Assembly: GCA_034231615.1 (NCBI GenBank)
Contig: CM067299.1
Coordinates: forward strand, 17,066,555 to 17,130,554
Length of the DNA: 64,000 nucleotides
Reading direction: 5' to 3'
Source: Meghimatium bilineatum
Taxonomy: Eukaryota; Mollusca; Gastropoda; Stylommatophora; Philomycidae
Made by a program: the position numbers and the translations under genes. This document shows, in pieces, positions 35,800-46,517 of this stretch (positions are counted from its first letter, which is position 1; each line of letters opens with the position of its first letter). Under the pieces are notes generated by a model. It did no database searches, was not told the DNA's origin, and was given only the letters and a program-made list of their open reading frames with translations.

Positions 35800-36065
35800 G
35801 ACTCCAATTTTCCTATCTAACAGTGACATTTACACACGAAAATGGTTGAATGCCTTTTTTTTGACAGAACCCCTCCTTAAGGTACTCATATCTACAGCCC
35901 TGATCCACGCATGCGGTTGCGTCTGTGGGTCTCACCAATGTCCCACTAGACAAACCACCCATGCAACAGAAAACCTTAGTAAATAACATGCCGTTATATT
36001 GAGGCTCTCTTATGGGAGCTTTGTAGCATGTCATCTATACAATTATAGACACTCTGCGTAGAAGG
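35800..36065 (-). repeat. Dispersed repeat E with a Cys-rich ORF
   Basis: The reverse complement contains ATAGATGACATGCTACAAAG, GTTTTCTGTTGCATGGGTGG and TTTGTCTAGTGGGACATTGG, matching 51725-51870. The minus ORF 35813-36034 (73 residues) has TKVFCCMGGLSSGTLVRPTD, then CVDQGCRYEYLKEGFCQKKG. I recognise no family; the ORF could be part of an old element. Confidence 0.55.
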
Positions 36066-36069
36066 CTCC

Positions 36070-38855
36070 GTCAATACGCATTGCACTAAGTAGAATGCTG
36101 GAGTCTCCTGGGAACGAAAGAAAGCTCAGAAAAACCACCCCACTGCACATAGGAAGTTAGAGATAATTATTGCTCGCAATTCCTTGGGTTCTCAAACAAA
36201 CAACATCGGCCCTAATCAGGACAAAAGCAAATACTCTCTGAGCATATACTGTAGAATTCAATGCTATTGCTGCGTGCGGGTGCAGAATGTAAGCTTTCTC
36301 TTCTATGCTCTTCTTTCTCTTTCTCTGCCTTGTCTGAAGATGGGGAGTCTGAGGAAGTGGACAATTGAGAGATTCATGTCGGCCCAATGACTCAAGCTTG
36401 TAACCAAAGATATGTCGAAGCAAAGAAGATCTCCAAACAGAGTCCATCCACAAAACATAACGGGCGGTGTAGACATCAAGCACCGAACAAAGAAAAGAAA
36501 GATAGCCAAAAATTTTATTGCTCATACCTTTCTTTCATTTAGGAGAGAAAATTCGACAAAATATAGAAAGCACTTGGGAAGAAAATCGCCAATTAAGGAG
36601 TTAAGCCTGTGAATGCCTGCTAGAAGACAGACAAAAGTCACTTGCTGATTGTACGTGTGTTCGTGCTCGCGGTTGCTTGTGCGTATGTATGCGCGCTCGC
36701 TCGCGCTTTTAAGAAGAGATGAGAGCATAATTTCAGCAACGGAAATTATCAGGGATTTTGCTAGTCAATTTCAGCAGCAGATGTGGATGCTGGGTTAGCG
36801 ACCAGTGTTCGTTTTGTTTCTCTTCCAGCACTCTGTAGCGACAAGAGGCCAATTTTGAATAAATAGTGGTGCCAGTTAATGGCCCCGCCCATGCTAGCCC
36901 ATCGTTACTTACCAACGTGTCATTTGTTGAAAAGTCCCTGACATATTTGTCGGTTGCTAATTGTCAATCACGTGCCAGATTTGGGTCAATAATTTCTAAT
37001 ACCCTGGATGTATATGTTTATTTGTTATTTATTGTACATACTTTTTAAATTTTATCTCGTGCTAAATTAGAGAAATTTGTGCCTGGTAAATAGGGTAGGA
37101 AGTACGATTTAAAATAAAAATGTTTCTTGTACTGAATTATAGGCAATGAGAACTGATAAGAGAACTGATATATCCACCAATTTGGAATACTAGAGCAATT
37201 TGGGATTAACATCCGCTGTTCATATGTGTAGATACTCTGTTATGTTCCGTCATCTGTGAGTTTGCTTTGTGTTGACAATACCCTGCTTGGTTCTGTTTCA
37301 TAAATATACTTATAGTTTTCGATCATGCATACTTTTTTGGGATTTATCCAGTCGTGCACGTCGACCGTGCCTTTTCTTACTGGTTCTTATGTTATGTTAT
37401 GTTCTATAATGGAATTAGGCGTAAATGTTGACTTCCTAGTATTACTATCTATGTTACCAGTGACTCGAACAATTTCATTACCTTTTTAAAGTCTCGCCTG
37501 CTGGATTACAGTTTTGACTCAATTATTACCTACTATCGAATGTGCGTCTTAAATATGGTAGAAAAACTGATCTCACGTTGCATAAGAAAAAAAATGCATT
37601 ACCTAAACAAAACTGCAGATATGGATTTTGCAACGAGTAGTGGTCCCCTAAAAATAGGAATTTCACTTTGTTTAGTAGGTACATTTGTAAAATAGCACTA
37701 TATTCCCAGTTTTATTATTAAAGTGAAAAGGTGGGGGGGGGGGGGGGTGAGTTAGTTTAAAGAATTGTATCTTATTTTGTACTGTTAAAAACATGTTCTA
37801 TTTTCCACAAGAAGGGATTGGGCGTTAAACGCACCCCCACTCTGAATTTAAGTGCTTGGCCCTAAATTATAGACCAATGTTTTATGTCTGTCATGAAACA
37901 TGCTGACTCTGTATTCTAGCAAGGACAGTGTACAGAAGAAACGTCAAATGCTATCATGGCATCTCTAAAGTGTCTAGCTCAAATATAAAGTGCTAGGAAG
38001 TTGCTTCCTAGGAATCCTTTGATAAAAAAAATATAGCACAAGGTAGCAACACAAGCTAACTTACTAAAGTACCAAGACTACAAGTTCACAATCCATGGGT
38101 CAGTCTTGATCAATTTAAACAAGTCTCAAAGGTTTTTCGGTAGTATCGCCGGCTGATATCGTAAAGTACAAAATATTAATTTTAAAACAGTTTTCACCAT
38201 TTTATCGATGTCCTAAATAAATTCAAATAATATCACAAATTATAAATGTCAAGTGTAACCTTAACATACGAAGACCTATCAATAATGAGGCAATGACAAT
38301 GGGTATTAAGATCATCAAAGAACTACAACAACTTACAGAAAACCGCACGTCATTGAAAAACATGACGTCAGCCCTATGCGCCGCTCTGTGCACCAAAGGA
38401 AAAACTAACATCCCCCCCCCCCACCAAAAAAAAAAGTTGTATAGTTTGAATTCTCATTGGCATTCATATATAGTGAGGCTGTCGTCTTATGGAAATCACC
38501 AAGCAATCATGATTTCTGCTGCAGATTAAAAGTTCCATCAGGAGTTTAGACATGGGTCCTTGACAGACTTCATGACAGAGGAAATATGGATTGGTGAGCT
38601 TTACCCCACGCCTAACTTCATTATTTGCCACTTGTAACATTCTTTGTAAACTCAGTGTTACTATTTCTTTCGTTTCCCATTCAGACCAATTCAACAAACG
38701 AATATGCTTAAAGTCTACTCCAGGTTATAGGGCCTGCGGACAAAATTCCTCATCTTTGCAGATCAAACAGATCATAGTCTCCCATTGGCTACTTTGCGTA
38801 TAACTCTTGTTGCCAGCCATTAAAAATCACGAACACGCCGTATCAGCCACAAGGG
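36070..38855. other. Intron 1 sequence, no recognised gene; polyG/polyC tracts
   Basis: Unassigned sequence. G15 is at about 37734 and C10 at about 38412. ORFs on both strands at 36157-36612 and 38223-38529 lack known domains and overlap each other on opposite strands. Confidence 0.45.
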
Positions 38856-38859
38856 ATAA

Positions 38860-39005
38860 ATGTTCCAGTGTTGGGTAACAACCCTAAACAGGAAGCAGGT
38901 GGCTGGCGTAACACCGGGCAAATGTCAAGATAAACAAAAATAGGTAAATGTGTTACCAAAATAAAACATAACACAACCTAACAACGAGATACAGGGACAG
39001 ACGTA
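38860..39005 (+). repeat. Dispersed repeat F, possible copy
   Basis: See 35514: shared blocks GTAACAACCC, GGCTGG..TAACAC and ACAAAAATAGGTAA. It is cut off by the SINE-A at 39045. Confidence 0.4.
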
Positions 39006-39024
39006 TGGCCTTATATCTTCAGTA

Positions 39025-39300
39025 GTAAATATAAAGTAAAGTGACCCATATCATTTATTAATGCCGTAGGGGTGTGAGATGTTAGCGATCTCACATTTCA
39101 GTGGCTCTGCTAAATGAGGGCGGTAGCCATCTCCTCTCCCTTGCAGTCTTTACTTCCAGGATTAATCCGGTACCCATTTAAGGCTGGGTCGACCCGGGAG
39201 CCGTTGCGATATGAAAAACATTTCCGCATCAACTGGGGAATGAAACCAGGACCACTCATATGCGAAGCCAGTGCGCTAACCACTGCGCTACACGGCCCCC
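39025..39300 (-). mobile_element. SINE-A copy
   Basis: Reverse complement opens GGGCCGTGTAGCGCAGTGGT then TAGCGCACTGGCTTCGCATA, has the B-box region GGGTCGACCCAGCC, AAGTAAAGACTGCAAGGGAG, GAGATCGCTAACATCTCACA, and an ACGGCATTAATAAATGATAT end with a CACTTTACTTTATA tail. Confidence 0.9.
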
Positions 39301-40010
39301 GTTTGATATCTTAAGTAGGTTCTGCTGAAAAGCCTTTGTTATATTACATGCATGAACTTCCACTTTTAGTTTTACAGTAAACATGCATCATAATATAGCC
39401 AGTGTGGATTCACATCCATAATTAATAGTTTCGTACTTCACTGAAAGAAGCTATAATCCTCTACTAAATATACAAAACAAAAGCAAACAACAAATATGTC
39501 GATTAGATACTCTGTATGCTGAGCATTGTTTCAACGAGTTATCCGATTTATAACCTATAATCTATAATAACATAGAACGCCGATACCCCACTTACCACGG
39601 ATTAGTTCCGCTTGAATGCCGTCTCATGCTTGAGAGTTAATATTTCTTCATAGTTGAAGAGCTAATGTTATTTCATCTAACGTAGGCTCTGGCTTTCTTT
39701 CCTCACTTTCAATCTCACCTCTGAGCTCTGTTATATCTTTGTATATTACCTTTAATTGATTCCCTTCACACCTTTTTTGACTTCCGTATATCGGTGTATA
39801 TTTATAGACTGTTCGATAAGCCGATCATTTGACATTGTGATAGTTCAAGAAAATAGTTTCACCGCGTGATAGACAGCACTGACTGTATCCATTAATTACA
39901 CCTTTCCAGTATATTCCTACTCATTTTTCTAGCCGATGATAATGACAAATAAACAATTAAAAATTGATGGGAGACAACTCCAGAGAATAAAAACAACAGA
40001 CTACAATGAT
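39301..40010. other. No recognised feature
   Basis: AT-rich intron 1 sequence without repeats or ORFs that I can assign. Confidence 0.4.
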
Positions 40011-40011
40011 A

Positions 40012-40112
40012 CACGTCTCCATTACACGAGTGAATGCTAACATTACACGAGTGAATGCTAACATTACACGAGTGAATGCTAACATTACACGAGTGAATGC
40101 TAACATTGCGCT
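40012..40112. repeat. 21-bp tandem repeat
   Basis: About four and a half copies of CATTACACGAGTGAATGCTAA, nearly perfect, the last with GCGCTAATGAAT. Confidence 0.92.
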
Positions 40113-40139
40113 AATGAATAACATAATATAGAGGCATCA

Positions 40140-40250
40140 AGGATTTATTTATTTATGAAGAAAAATCATGCAGCAAACGGGATTTGAACCAGGTCCACTC
40201 AGATGGCGCCCACCTGCGATTTTAACGACTTACAACGAAGCGCTTAATGT
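40140..40250 (-). mobile_element. tRNA-like SINE fragment
   Basis: Reverse complement has GGTTCAAATCCCG (B box) preceded by GGTGGGCGCCATCTGAGTGG. A TTTATTTATTTA tract lies next to it. No cloverleaf can be drawn. Confidence 0.4.
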
Positions 40251-41034
40251 GGAAGGAAATTACTAATGCCATATGTGCCATCTTTGGAACTAACTGATTT
40301 GGCTATGCTAGGCTTAGCGCTCAGGAAAAATGGTTTCCCAAGTGCTTTGGTCAATGCTTAGTGCGTGAAGGATGTCTTCAAGTTTTCATCGAAACGTTGG
40401 TTTTTTCTGGCTTCCAACTTGAATTTTGACGTACTCTCAGTTCACAATTGAAGAAAACCTTCAGAAGATGCTCGTCTGGCATACGACCGGTTCAATAATG
40501 TTGAGATATCACAAATATTGTATAGATTCTTTCCTTCTTAGGCTTTTCCAAATCAATAAAAAAGGGATCTGAGAGTACAGACCTCAGCATTATGTTAAGA
40601 ATAATTATGCAATGAATAATTATGCAGAGAATTTCTGAAGTTGCGAACGTAAAGAAGAAAACAATAATTAGAACTAATATTGTCCATCATTTTAAAAGTA
40701 ACAAGACAAGAAAAACAAGAACAACAAATCATCAGCAGCAAGCGTAAACAAATAAAGCTCAAGGGAACCGTAGAAAAACAATAGAAGACATGTAGTTGAA
40801 GGTTGACAATGAACATGCTTAAATTGACAACAGAAGCTTTTAATTGCAGATAGGAAAATAATAGCATGCAACATAAAAGTGAGAATATTTTTATTGACTT
40901 TGTGAAGTTGTATTTATTTCTATGTTATTTTGGGATAAACGGAGCATATATAAACAGAGAATGTATAACGGATCAGAACGTATATAAATCTACGACGTTC
41001 CATTTTTCTGATTTAAATATCATACTTTCAGTAT

Positions 41035-41130
41035 AGTGGAGCTTACACAACACGACCACGGGGCCAGGTTCAAACCCTGCTTTAGGCATGTGCACACCCC
41101 GACCGTTCAGAAAGCGATGGCAACCTACTG
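41035..41130 (+). mobile_element. tRNA-like SINE fragment
   Basis: GGCCAGGTTCAAACCCTGC is a good B box, followed by CAACCTACTGGAAATATTTA. The A-box side is unclear. Confidence 0.35.
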
Positions 41131-41287
41131 GAAATATTTATACTGCTTAGAAAACACAGCAACTAAAAATTCTGGGTGGATTGCAACGTTCTGAATAGGA
41201 TAGGCTACCAAGGTTTACAAGATAGCTATGATATATTCATATACTATCCTAATGGCATCTATTAACCAGTCCGGTGTGCAAAGTTAA

Positions 41288-41540
41288 CATGCGATAACCA
41301 AAACCGTCGGTTGTAAAGAAAACCTCTGTACAGGAATTCATTCGTTACCTTTTTGATTATTGTCGTGATTTTCGTTGTTCACTTTTTTACGTTCCTGTAT
41401 ATTTGGAGTCGCATGACAAAAAATGCCAAAGCAGACCAACCAAATTCCAGGAAAAGTAATGAAAATCGACCTTTCATGTCATGTTTAACTTTTCTCTATA
41501 CAGGTCTTTATTAGGGTGACCGGTCATGTCTAAACGAAAC
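41288..41540. mobile_element. Palindromic MITE copy
   Basis: Left arm AACCGTCGGTTG, AACCTCTGTACAGGAATTCA, TTCGTTACC, GATTATTGTCGTGATTTTCG, TATATTTGGAGTCGCATGAC. Right arm: TCTCTATACAGGTCTTTATT, GGTGACCGGTCATGTCTAAA. Same family as 19105. Confidence 0.68.
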
Positions 41541-42552
41541 ACGATATATAAATCCAGCAAACGGATGAAAGTTCAGATAGTTACGACTGCTCTCAAATTA
41601 TTCGCTATGATTCCATTTACCAAAGCACTTATTGTGTCAGACTCAGTTTTCGGTAGAAAAAGATTTTCCACTATCGTGAAAATAAGTGGATGAATTAGTG
41701 ATTGTCTGAATCGATAATGGTACACTGAGCATCAGGAGTGGTAAATATCGTTTTTTATGCATGGTCTCTGAGCCCCTGCCTAATATAGCTTATATAAGGA
41801 AAAAAGTGTGTACGCTGTCACCCCCTGACACGTCATCAAGAGCGCGACAACAACCATGATGCCCAACTTTAGCTTGTTGGATGATGAGACTTTTATATTT
41901 ATTATTATCAGTTTGTAATTAAAAATTTTTACATGATCAAAACAAAACAAAAAAAGATTTTGAAAGCCATATTATGTGCTAAATTCTTTCTTATGATGAA
42001 TTTTGTGTAATTTGTAAATTTTAATTTCTTTTATAATTGTTAAATGTTACATGTTTTTTTTTAATTTTTCAGGTAATTTTATGTGTTGTGTACGATGATG
42101 AAATTGTTGAATTAAAAAAATAATTCTTTACATTTTTAATTTGTTAAGTTTGATCGCGATAGTATAAGTTTTATGTTGAAAAGTTGAGGAAACTTTTCCA
42201 TGTTATAATTTTTTCCATTTAACAATTTTCCATTAAAAAAAATTAAAACGGCTATATGTGTTGAGCTATGTTGGATGATGAATTTTGTATTCTTCTGAAA
42301 TTTCCAGTCCAAAAAAAAAAATTAAATAAAAAATTAATTATAAAATTGGTTGTTTATGTTGTCCCCTAAAGAACTAATAAAAGGATCTAATATAAGAAAA
42401 AAATTGATCCACAATTGTTATTAGAGTAGATTTAGTAGTTTCTAGACTGTTTTTTAGTCTTGCAGGTAAAAGTAAAGCTTAATATAATGTATAATATATG
42501 TATAAGGTTATATATTATTCAAATTATATACAATGGTATTTAAGAAAAAGGG
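41541..42552. other. Very AT-rich stretch, no recognised feature
   Basis: Long A/T tracts between 41900 and 42500 and no ORF worth noting. Confidence 0.45.
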
Positions 42553-42945
42553 CATTATTGGTAGTTATTGAGTTGTTTTATATTAATTTGATCTCATTAT
42601 TGGTAGTTATTGAGTTATTTTATATTAATTTTATCTCATTATTGGTAGTTATTGAGTTGTTTTATATTAATTTGATCTCATTATTGGTAGTTATTGAGTT
42701 ATTTTATATTAATTTGATCTCATTATTGGTAGTTATTGAGTTGTTTTATATTAATTTGATCTCATTATTGGTAGTTATTGAGTTGTTTTATATTAATTTG
42801 ATCTCATTATTGGTAGTTATTGAGTTATTTGATATTAATTTGATCTCATTATTGGTAGTTATTGAGTTGTTTTATATTAATTTGATCTCATTATTGGTAG
42901 TTATTGAGTTGTTTTATATTAATTTGATCTCATTATTGAGCTTCT
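42553..42945. repeat. Minisatellite, 42-bp unit
   Basis: Nine near-identical copies of CTCATTATTGGTAGTTATTG, AGTTGTTTTATATTAATTTG, AT. Changes are limited to GTTGTTT/GTTATTT/GTTATTTGA and TTTGAT/TTTTAT. At 14 codons it gives a repeated LLVVIELFYINLIS peptide, not regarded as coding. Confidence 0.95.
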
Positions 42946-43009
42946 GATATGATTGGAATTTAATAGACTCGTTTTTGTTTCTATTAATTATTTGGCGTTG
43001 AGTATATCG

Positions 43010-43202
43010 AAGAGATCCGCGTAGCGCAGTGGTTAGCGCACTGTAAAACTTAGTGGTTACCGGGAAGTAAAGACTGCGAGGGAGAGGAGATGGCTACCGC
43101 CCTTATTTGCAGAGCCTCTGAAATGTGAGATCGCTAACATCTCACACTCCTACGGCATTAATAAATGCTATGGGTTACTTTACTTTTTACTTTACTTATT
43201 TA
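43010..43202 (+). mobile_element. SINE-A copy, internally deleted
   Basis: GATCCGCGTAGCGCAGTGGT then TAGCGCACTG, directly joined to CCGGGAAGTAAAGACTGCGA. The B-box region is missing. GAGATCGCTAACATCTCACA, TACGGCATTAATAAATGCTA and a TTTACTTTTTACTTTACTT tail follow. Confidence 0.88.
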
Positions 43203-43335
43203 TATCGATCACGAATTTGTTATGGTCTTTGTAGAATAATGTTGAAGAATGTGTATATGTGGTGTAATAGTTTACTGTGATATTTGGTAGTGACCATTTT
43301 ATATAATTTTATTTTATACCATTTAAAAACAAGTG

Positions 43336-43805
43336 CTACTGACGTTTGTTAAGAATTAGCTATATAGAACACAGGACAAATATATTTGTCCAGCAGAAAA
43401 TAAACAAACTTGCAGGTTATCAAGAACCACTCGTGGAAGCGGTGAAACTACTTGAATCTGTTTGGTTTGGACATGTAACGAGACAGAACTCGCTTTCTAA
43501 AACTATTTTGCAGGGGATGGTATAGAGTGGAAGGAAGAGAGGAAGGAAGGCAAAATCCTGGATTTATAAAATCGAGGAATATGGTTCTAACTGCCTAACT
43601 TCTCGTGATTCACAATGGTATGAGAAAAATGACTACATTCTGCGAATTTGTAAAGCTAATAATTGGGATGTAGGGCTTTCTACACTCCTCCTAGAGGATG
43701 GGGTTGTTTGGAGATCTCTATTTGTGCTGATGTATCTAGTGTGACACCCCTACGACCCTGACCGGTTATGGGTCTTATTATTATTTTATTGGATTGCTAT
43801 TGCAC
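43336..43805 (+). pseudogene. LINE 3'-end fragment with TTA-rich tail
   Basis: TTTGTTAAGAATTAGCTATA, GGTTATCAAGAACCACTCGT, TTTGGTTTGGACATGTAACG (FGHVTR) and GTGTGACACCCCTACGACCC. It ends GGGTCTTATTATTATTTTAT. Longer than the copy at 34945, with about 100 bp extra around 43590-43690. Confidence 0.78.
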
Positions 43806-43954
43806 ATGATGAATATAGAAACTGACAACGACGTGGAGCAGTGGTTCTCAATCTTTACTGAGCTAGAACCACATTATCAAGTCAAACATTCTTTAACGAG
43901 CCCCTAATGTCATAATCATTATATCCCTTTATATAAATTATTTACATTATATTA

Positions 43955-44060
43955 TATGAAAGACGAGCAAAGAGTAGCTACACTGATACCTTCTATGCAT
44001 GTCGTAAGAGGCGACTTAGGATGTTGAGGGGCTGTAGTTGGCTATGCTATTCCATACATA
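43955..44060 (+). mobile_element. SINE-B 5' fragment
   Basis: GACGAGCAAAGAGTAGCTAC, TTCTATGCATGTCGTAAGAG and GCGACTTAGGATGTTGAGGG match the start of the copy at 22925; the 3' half is absent. Confidence 0.65.
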
Positions 44061-44895
44061 GATTGGTTGTAAAAGTTGAAAATGCACAGAGAGTTGATTT
44101 CGCTGTACTTGGGATACCGCATGGGTACACTAAACATCTTAATGAGCCGGCATGACGCCTGCCGAGAGTATCACTCGCAGCACGTAACTCCTTAGCTTCA
44201 AGCGATATCCCCAAGATTTTCGAAAAATCGACTTTGTCGAGGGAGTTCCTCACACTCAATCAAACAGCATTCTAATTTTACTTAAGTTTTAGCAACACTA
44301 GTCGTTTGGTGGCGAGGAGTCGGGTACCCACATTTATCATCGTACGGTAATAATGTGCTGTACACATGACCGAAAAACACAAAAAGAAATCAAAAAGTTA
44401 TTAAAATCTAACAAGAACTGGCAAAAAGAAGAATTTTTCTCCATCATAATCTTAAAAGCACAATCAATCGCTGTCTGAAAAAAAGTCGCAAAATTGAAAG
44501 TTTAAGAAATGTTTGCTGTTCATGAACTACAGAAACAATTGTTATCTCTGATGTGCGGCACAATTACCTCCCCTCTTTCCTGTGTGTTGCGCGCTAGCAT
44601 ATTCGATCGGATAGCCACACTTGAGCCTAAGTAAGATAACTCCCCGTTGTTTGTAATAAGCAACGCTCGTCTTAGAGTTTTTTTCCCGCGGTTGTCATTC
44701 AACTCTGCAACCATAATAACGACAGCGTGTCGTTGCTGCCATGGAAACCAGCGAAACAAAATACAACAGGTTTTTTTTACATTTTTACCGGGGATAGAAG
44801 ATATTTCATTATAAAGAAATACAATTCGTGATCGCCTATTTAAGAAAATAATAGACTCCTTATCATTTATATATGTCAAGAGATGTTTAAGTTAT
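44061..44895. other. No recognised gene; overlapping unassigned ORFs
   Basis: Minus ORFs at 44047-44259 and 44520-44879 (119 residues) have no domain I recognise. Local CpG content near 44580-44760 is higher than in the flanks. Confidence 0.4.
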
Positions 44896-44902
44896 CTCAT
44901 AA

Positions 44903-45112
44903 TCATCACCATCAGTATTTCCATCGTCACCATCAGTATTTCCATCGTCATCATCAGTATTTCCATTGTCATCATCAGTATTTCCATCGTCATCATCAGT
45001 ATTTCCATCGTCACCATCAGTATTTCCATCGTCATCATAAGTATTTCCATTGTCAACATCAGTATTTCCATCGTCATCATCAGTATTTCGACTACTATCA
45101 TCAGTATTCCGA
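44903..45112. repeat. Minisatellite, 21-bp unit
   Basis: About ten copies of CAGTATTTCCATCGTCATCA then T, with CACCATCAG and CGTCAACATCAG variants, fading into a looser ATC-rich tract to about 45320. It gives a His-rich YFHRHHQ repeat on the plus strand and MTMEILM on the minus strand; neither is regarded as a gene. Confidence 0.92.
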
Positions 45113-45320
45113 TTATCATCCCAAATATAATCACCGTAGTTATCAATATAGCTACAGTAATGATAGGCATCACGGCAACGATCATCATTGGCATTATCAA
45201 TATAGTTATCACAATCAACATCAGCATCATAGTCATCACGAATTTGTCAGGAGCCATTATAAGTATCATTATAATTGTCATTGTCAGCATCTCTATAGCC
45301 ATTGTCAGTATTACCTTAAC

Positions 45321-45950
45321 CATCGTTTGTATGCACCTTGTGATTGACGCTGAATTAACCAGTCAGTTATATAAAAGCATCACTTCACATGGGAATAACA
45401 ATCTTTACTACATGTACAATGTGTTATTCAGAGGCAATGCGTTGCTCAGTAGATTGTTATTCTTTTCATAACAGTTCGTCTAAAAAATTTCCAGTGACGA
45501 CAATAGAGCCAGGTACTTAGATCGTCCTAGACGCACTTTATTCTTCTCCATCACAGCGCCAGACAAAAGTGTGTATCACATCCTATTTAGGGCGTGTTGA
45601 TCGACCAATATTTTTGCTTGCAGTGATTGGGACATGCTTATAAATTCAATAGTAGCGCGTTTTTAACAAAATCAGTTAGCAACACTGCATGCTAGCGGCA
45701 TTTGTAAAGCATACGTACAGCCAACTGTCTTTCCCCTTTGGTATCGATTTAAACCAATTACGGTGAATTAACAAACATGTGCCAAGTAAATTTCTAGGTC
45801 CTATATTATGTTCCGTAGGATGACATTGTTTTCTGAACAGTTCAGATACAGAATTCCTCTTAAGACGGAAATTAAGATGTAATTACTTTTACATAATTCC
45901 CTTTGGGAATCCTATGTAATTCCCTTTGTAAAATCCCTTTGTAATTCCCT
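45321..45950. other. No recognised feature
   Basis: Intron 1 sequence. Just before the SINE-A, AATTCCCTTTGTA-type words recur at 45895-45955. Confidence 0.4.
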
Positions 45951-45951
45951 T

Positions 45952-46218
45952 TGGGAGCCGCGTTAGCGCAGTGGTTAGGGCACTGGCTTCGCATATGCGG
46001 AAATGTTTTTCAGATCGCAACTGCTCCCGGGTCGACCCGGGTACTTAACCCGGGTAAACTTAAATGGGTACCGGATTATTCCGGGAAGTAAAGACTGCGA
46101 GGGAGAGGAGACGGCTACCGCCCTCAATTGCAGAGCCTCTTAAATGTGAGATCGCTAACATCTCACACCCCTACGGCATTAATAAATGCTATGGGTTACT
46201 TTACTTTTTTTACTACCT
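45952..46218 (+). mobile_element. SINE-A copy abutting RasGRF exon 1
   Basis: GGGAGCCGCGTTAGCGCAGT head, GGTCGACCCGGG in the B-box region, GGGAAGTAAAGACTGCGAGG, GAGATCGCTAACATCTCACA, TACGGCATTAATAAATGCTA and a TTACTTTACTTTTTT tail. Its 3' end is about 30 bp from the exon 1 donor, and it is antisense to the gene. Confidence 0.92.
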
Positions 46219-46250
46219 TTACATATACACTCAGCAACAGTACAACTTAC

Positions 46251-46517
46251 TTGTTTCTCCGTATCCCTGCCTTTCGAACTAGGGGCGATAATCCTATCAC
46301 AGTAGCTGCCTTCTAGTAGAGCAACACCCGAAGGTCTAGTTGAGGTCTCGATCTCGTAGTAAAAGAGCGCATTCTGATAGAGAACAAAGTAACGTTGTTG
46401 CCACTTTCCCAGGTCAGAGCTACGCTTGTAAAGGTATCCACACATTGTGTTCTCCACTTTGCCTTTATTGGCCAGGTACAGCAGTTGACCTTCGCTGATC
46501 CGAATGTTCTTCTGCAT
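46251..46517 (-). CDS. Rasgrf: RasGRF exon 1: start codon and N-terminal half of PH domain 1
   Basis: Encodes residues 1-89. It begins MQKNIRISEGQ, close to the MQKAIRLNDG start of vertebrate RasGRF1. It continues with PH-domain strands, including CGYLYKRS (residues 26-33), KWQQRYFVLYQNALFYYE (38-55) and RPSGVALLEG (61-70). An in-frame TAG lies 12 nt before the ATG and the base at -3 is A, so this start is well supported. The exon ends ...EKQ with CAA|GTAAGT, a consensus donor at 46245-46250, in phase 0. Reading through the donor adds a short spurious tail. The PH domain binds membrane lipids and places the exchange factor at the plasma membrane. An antisense SINE-A copy ends about 30 bp inside intron 1, right after the donor. 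A possible 5' non-coding exon boundary (ATTGCAG) lies just upstream but is weak. Confidence 0.92.

Larger units (their letters stand above)
3794..46517 (-). other. Rasgrf: RasGRF-like gene, 5' part (four exons, three long introns)
   Basis: Gene-level entry. Exons 46251-46517, 18699-18805, 9053-9200 and 3794-3874 join in one frame: 89 codons, 35 codons plus 2 nt, 1 nt plus 49 codons, then 27 codons, 201 in all. Intron 1 is about 27.4 kb, intron 2 about 9.5 kb and intron 3 about 5.2 kb. RasGRF proteins are calcium/calmodulin-responsive exchange factors with the order PH, coiled coil, IQ, DH, PH, REM, CDC25, known mainly from neurons. The window encodes only PH1 and the coiled coil; the exon expected next (IQ) is beyond the left edge. 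All LINE, SINE and minisatellite entries between these coordinates are intronic. The assignment rests on remembered resemblance to vertebrate RasGRF1/2, consistent splice phase and good splice sites. Confidence 0.85.

Noticed and set aside
36157-36525. Minus-strand 122-residue ORF
   Set aside because: No domain, no splice context, and opposing ORFs overlap it; too little to call a gene.
44520-44879. Minus-strand 119-residue ORF
   Set aside because: No recognisable domain or splice signals; kept only as a note in the region entry.
44883-45347. His-rich YFHRHHQ ORF and antisense MTMEILM ORF
   Set aside because: Both strands are open because of a 21-bp repeat; composition is purely periodic.
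46179-46250. Continuation of the RasGRF exon 1 ORF to 46179
   Set aside because: A consensus donor at 46245-46250 ends the exon, and the next residues of the PH domain are found in exon 2.
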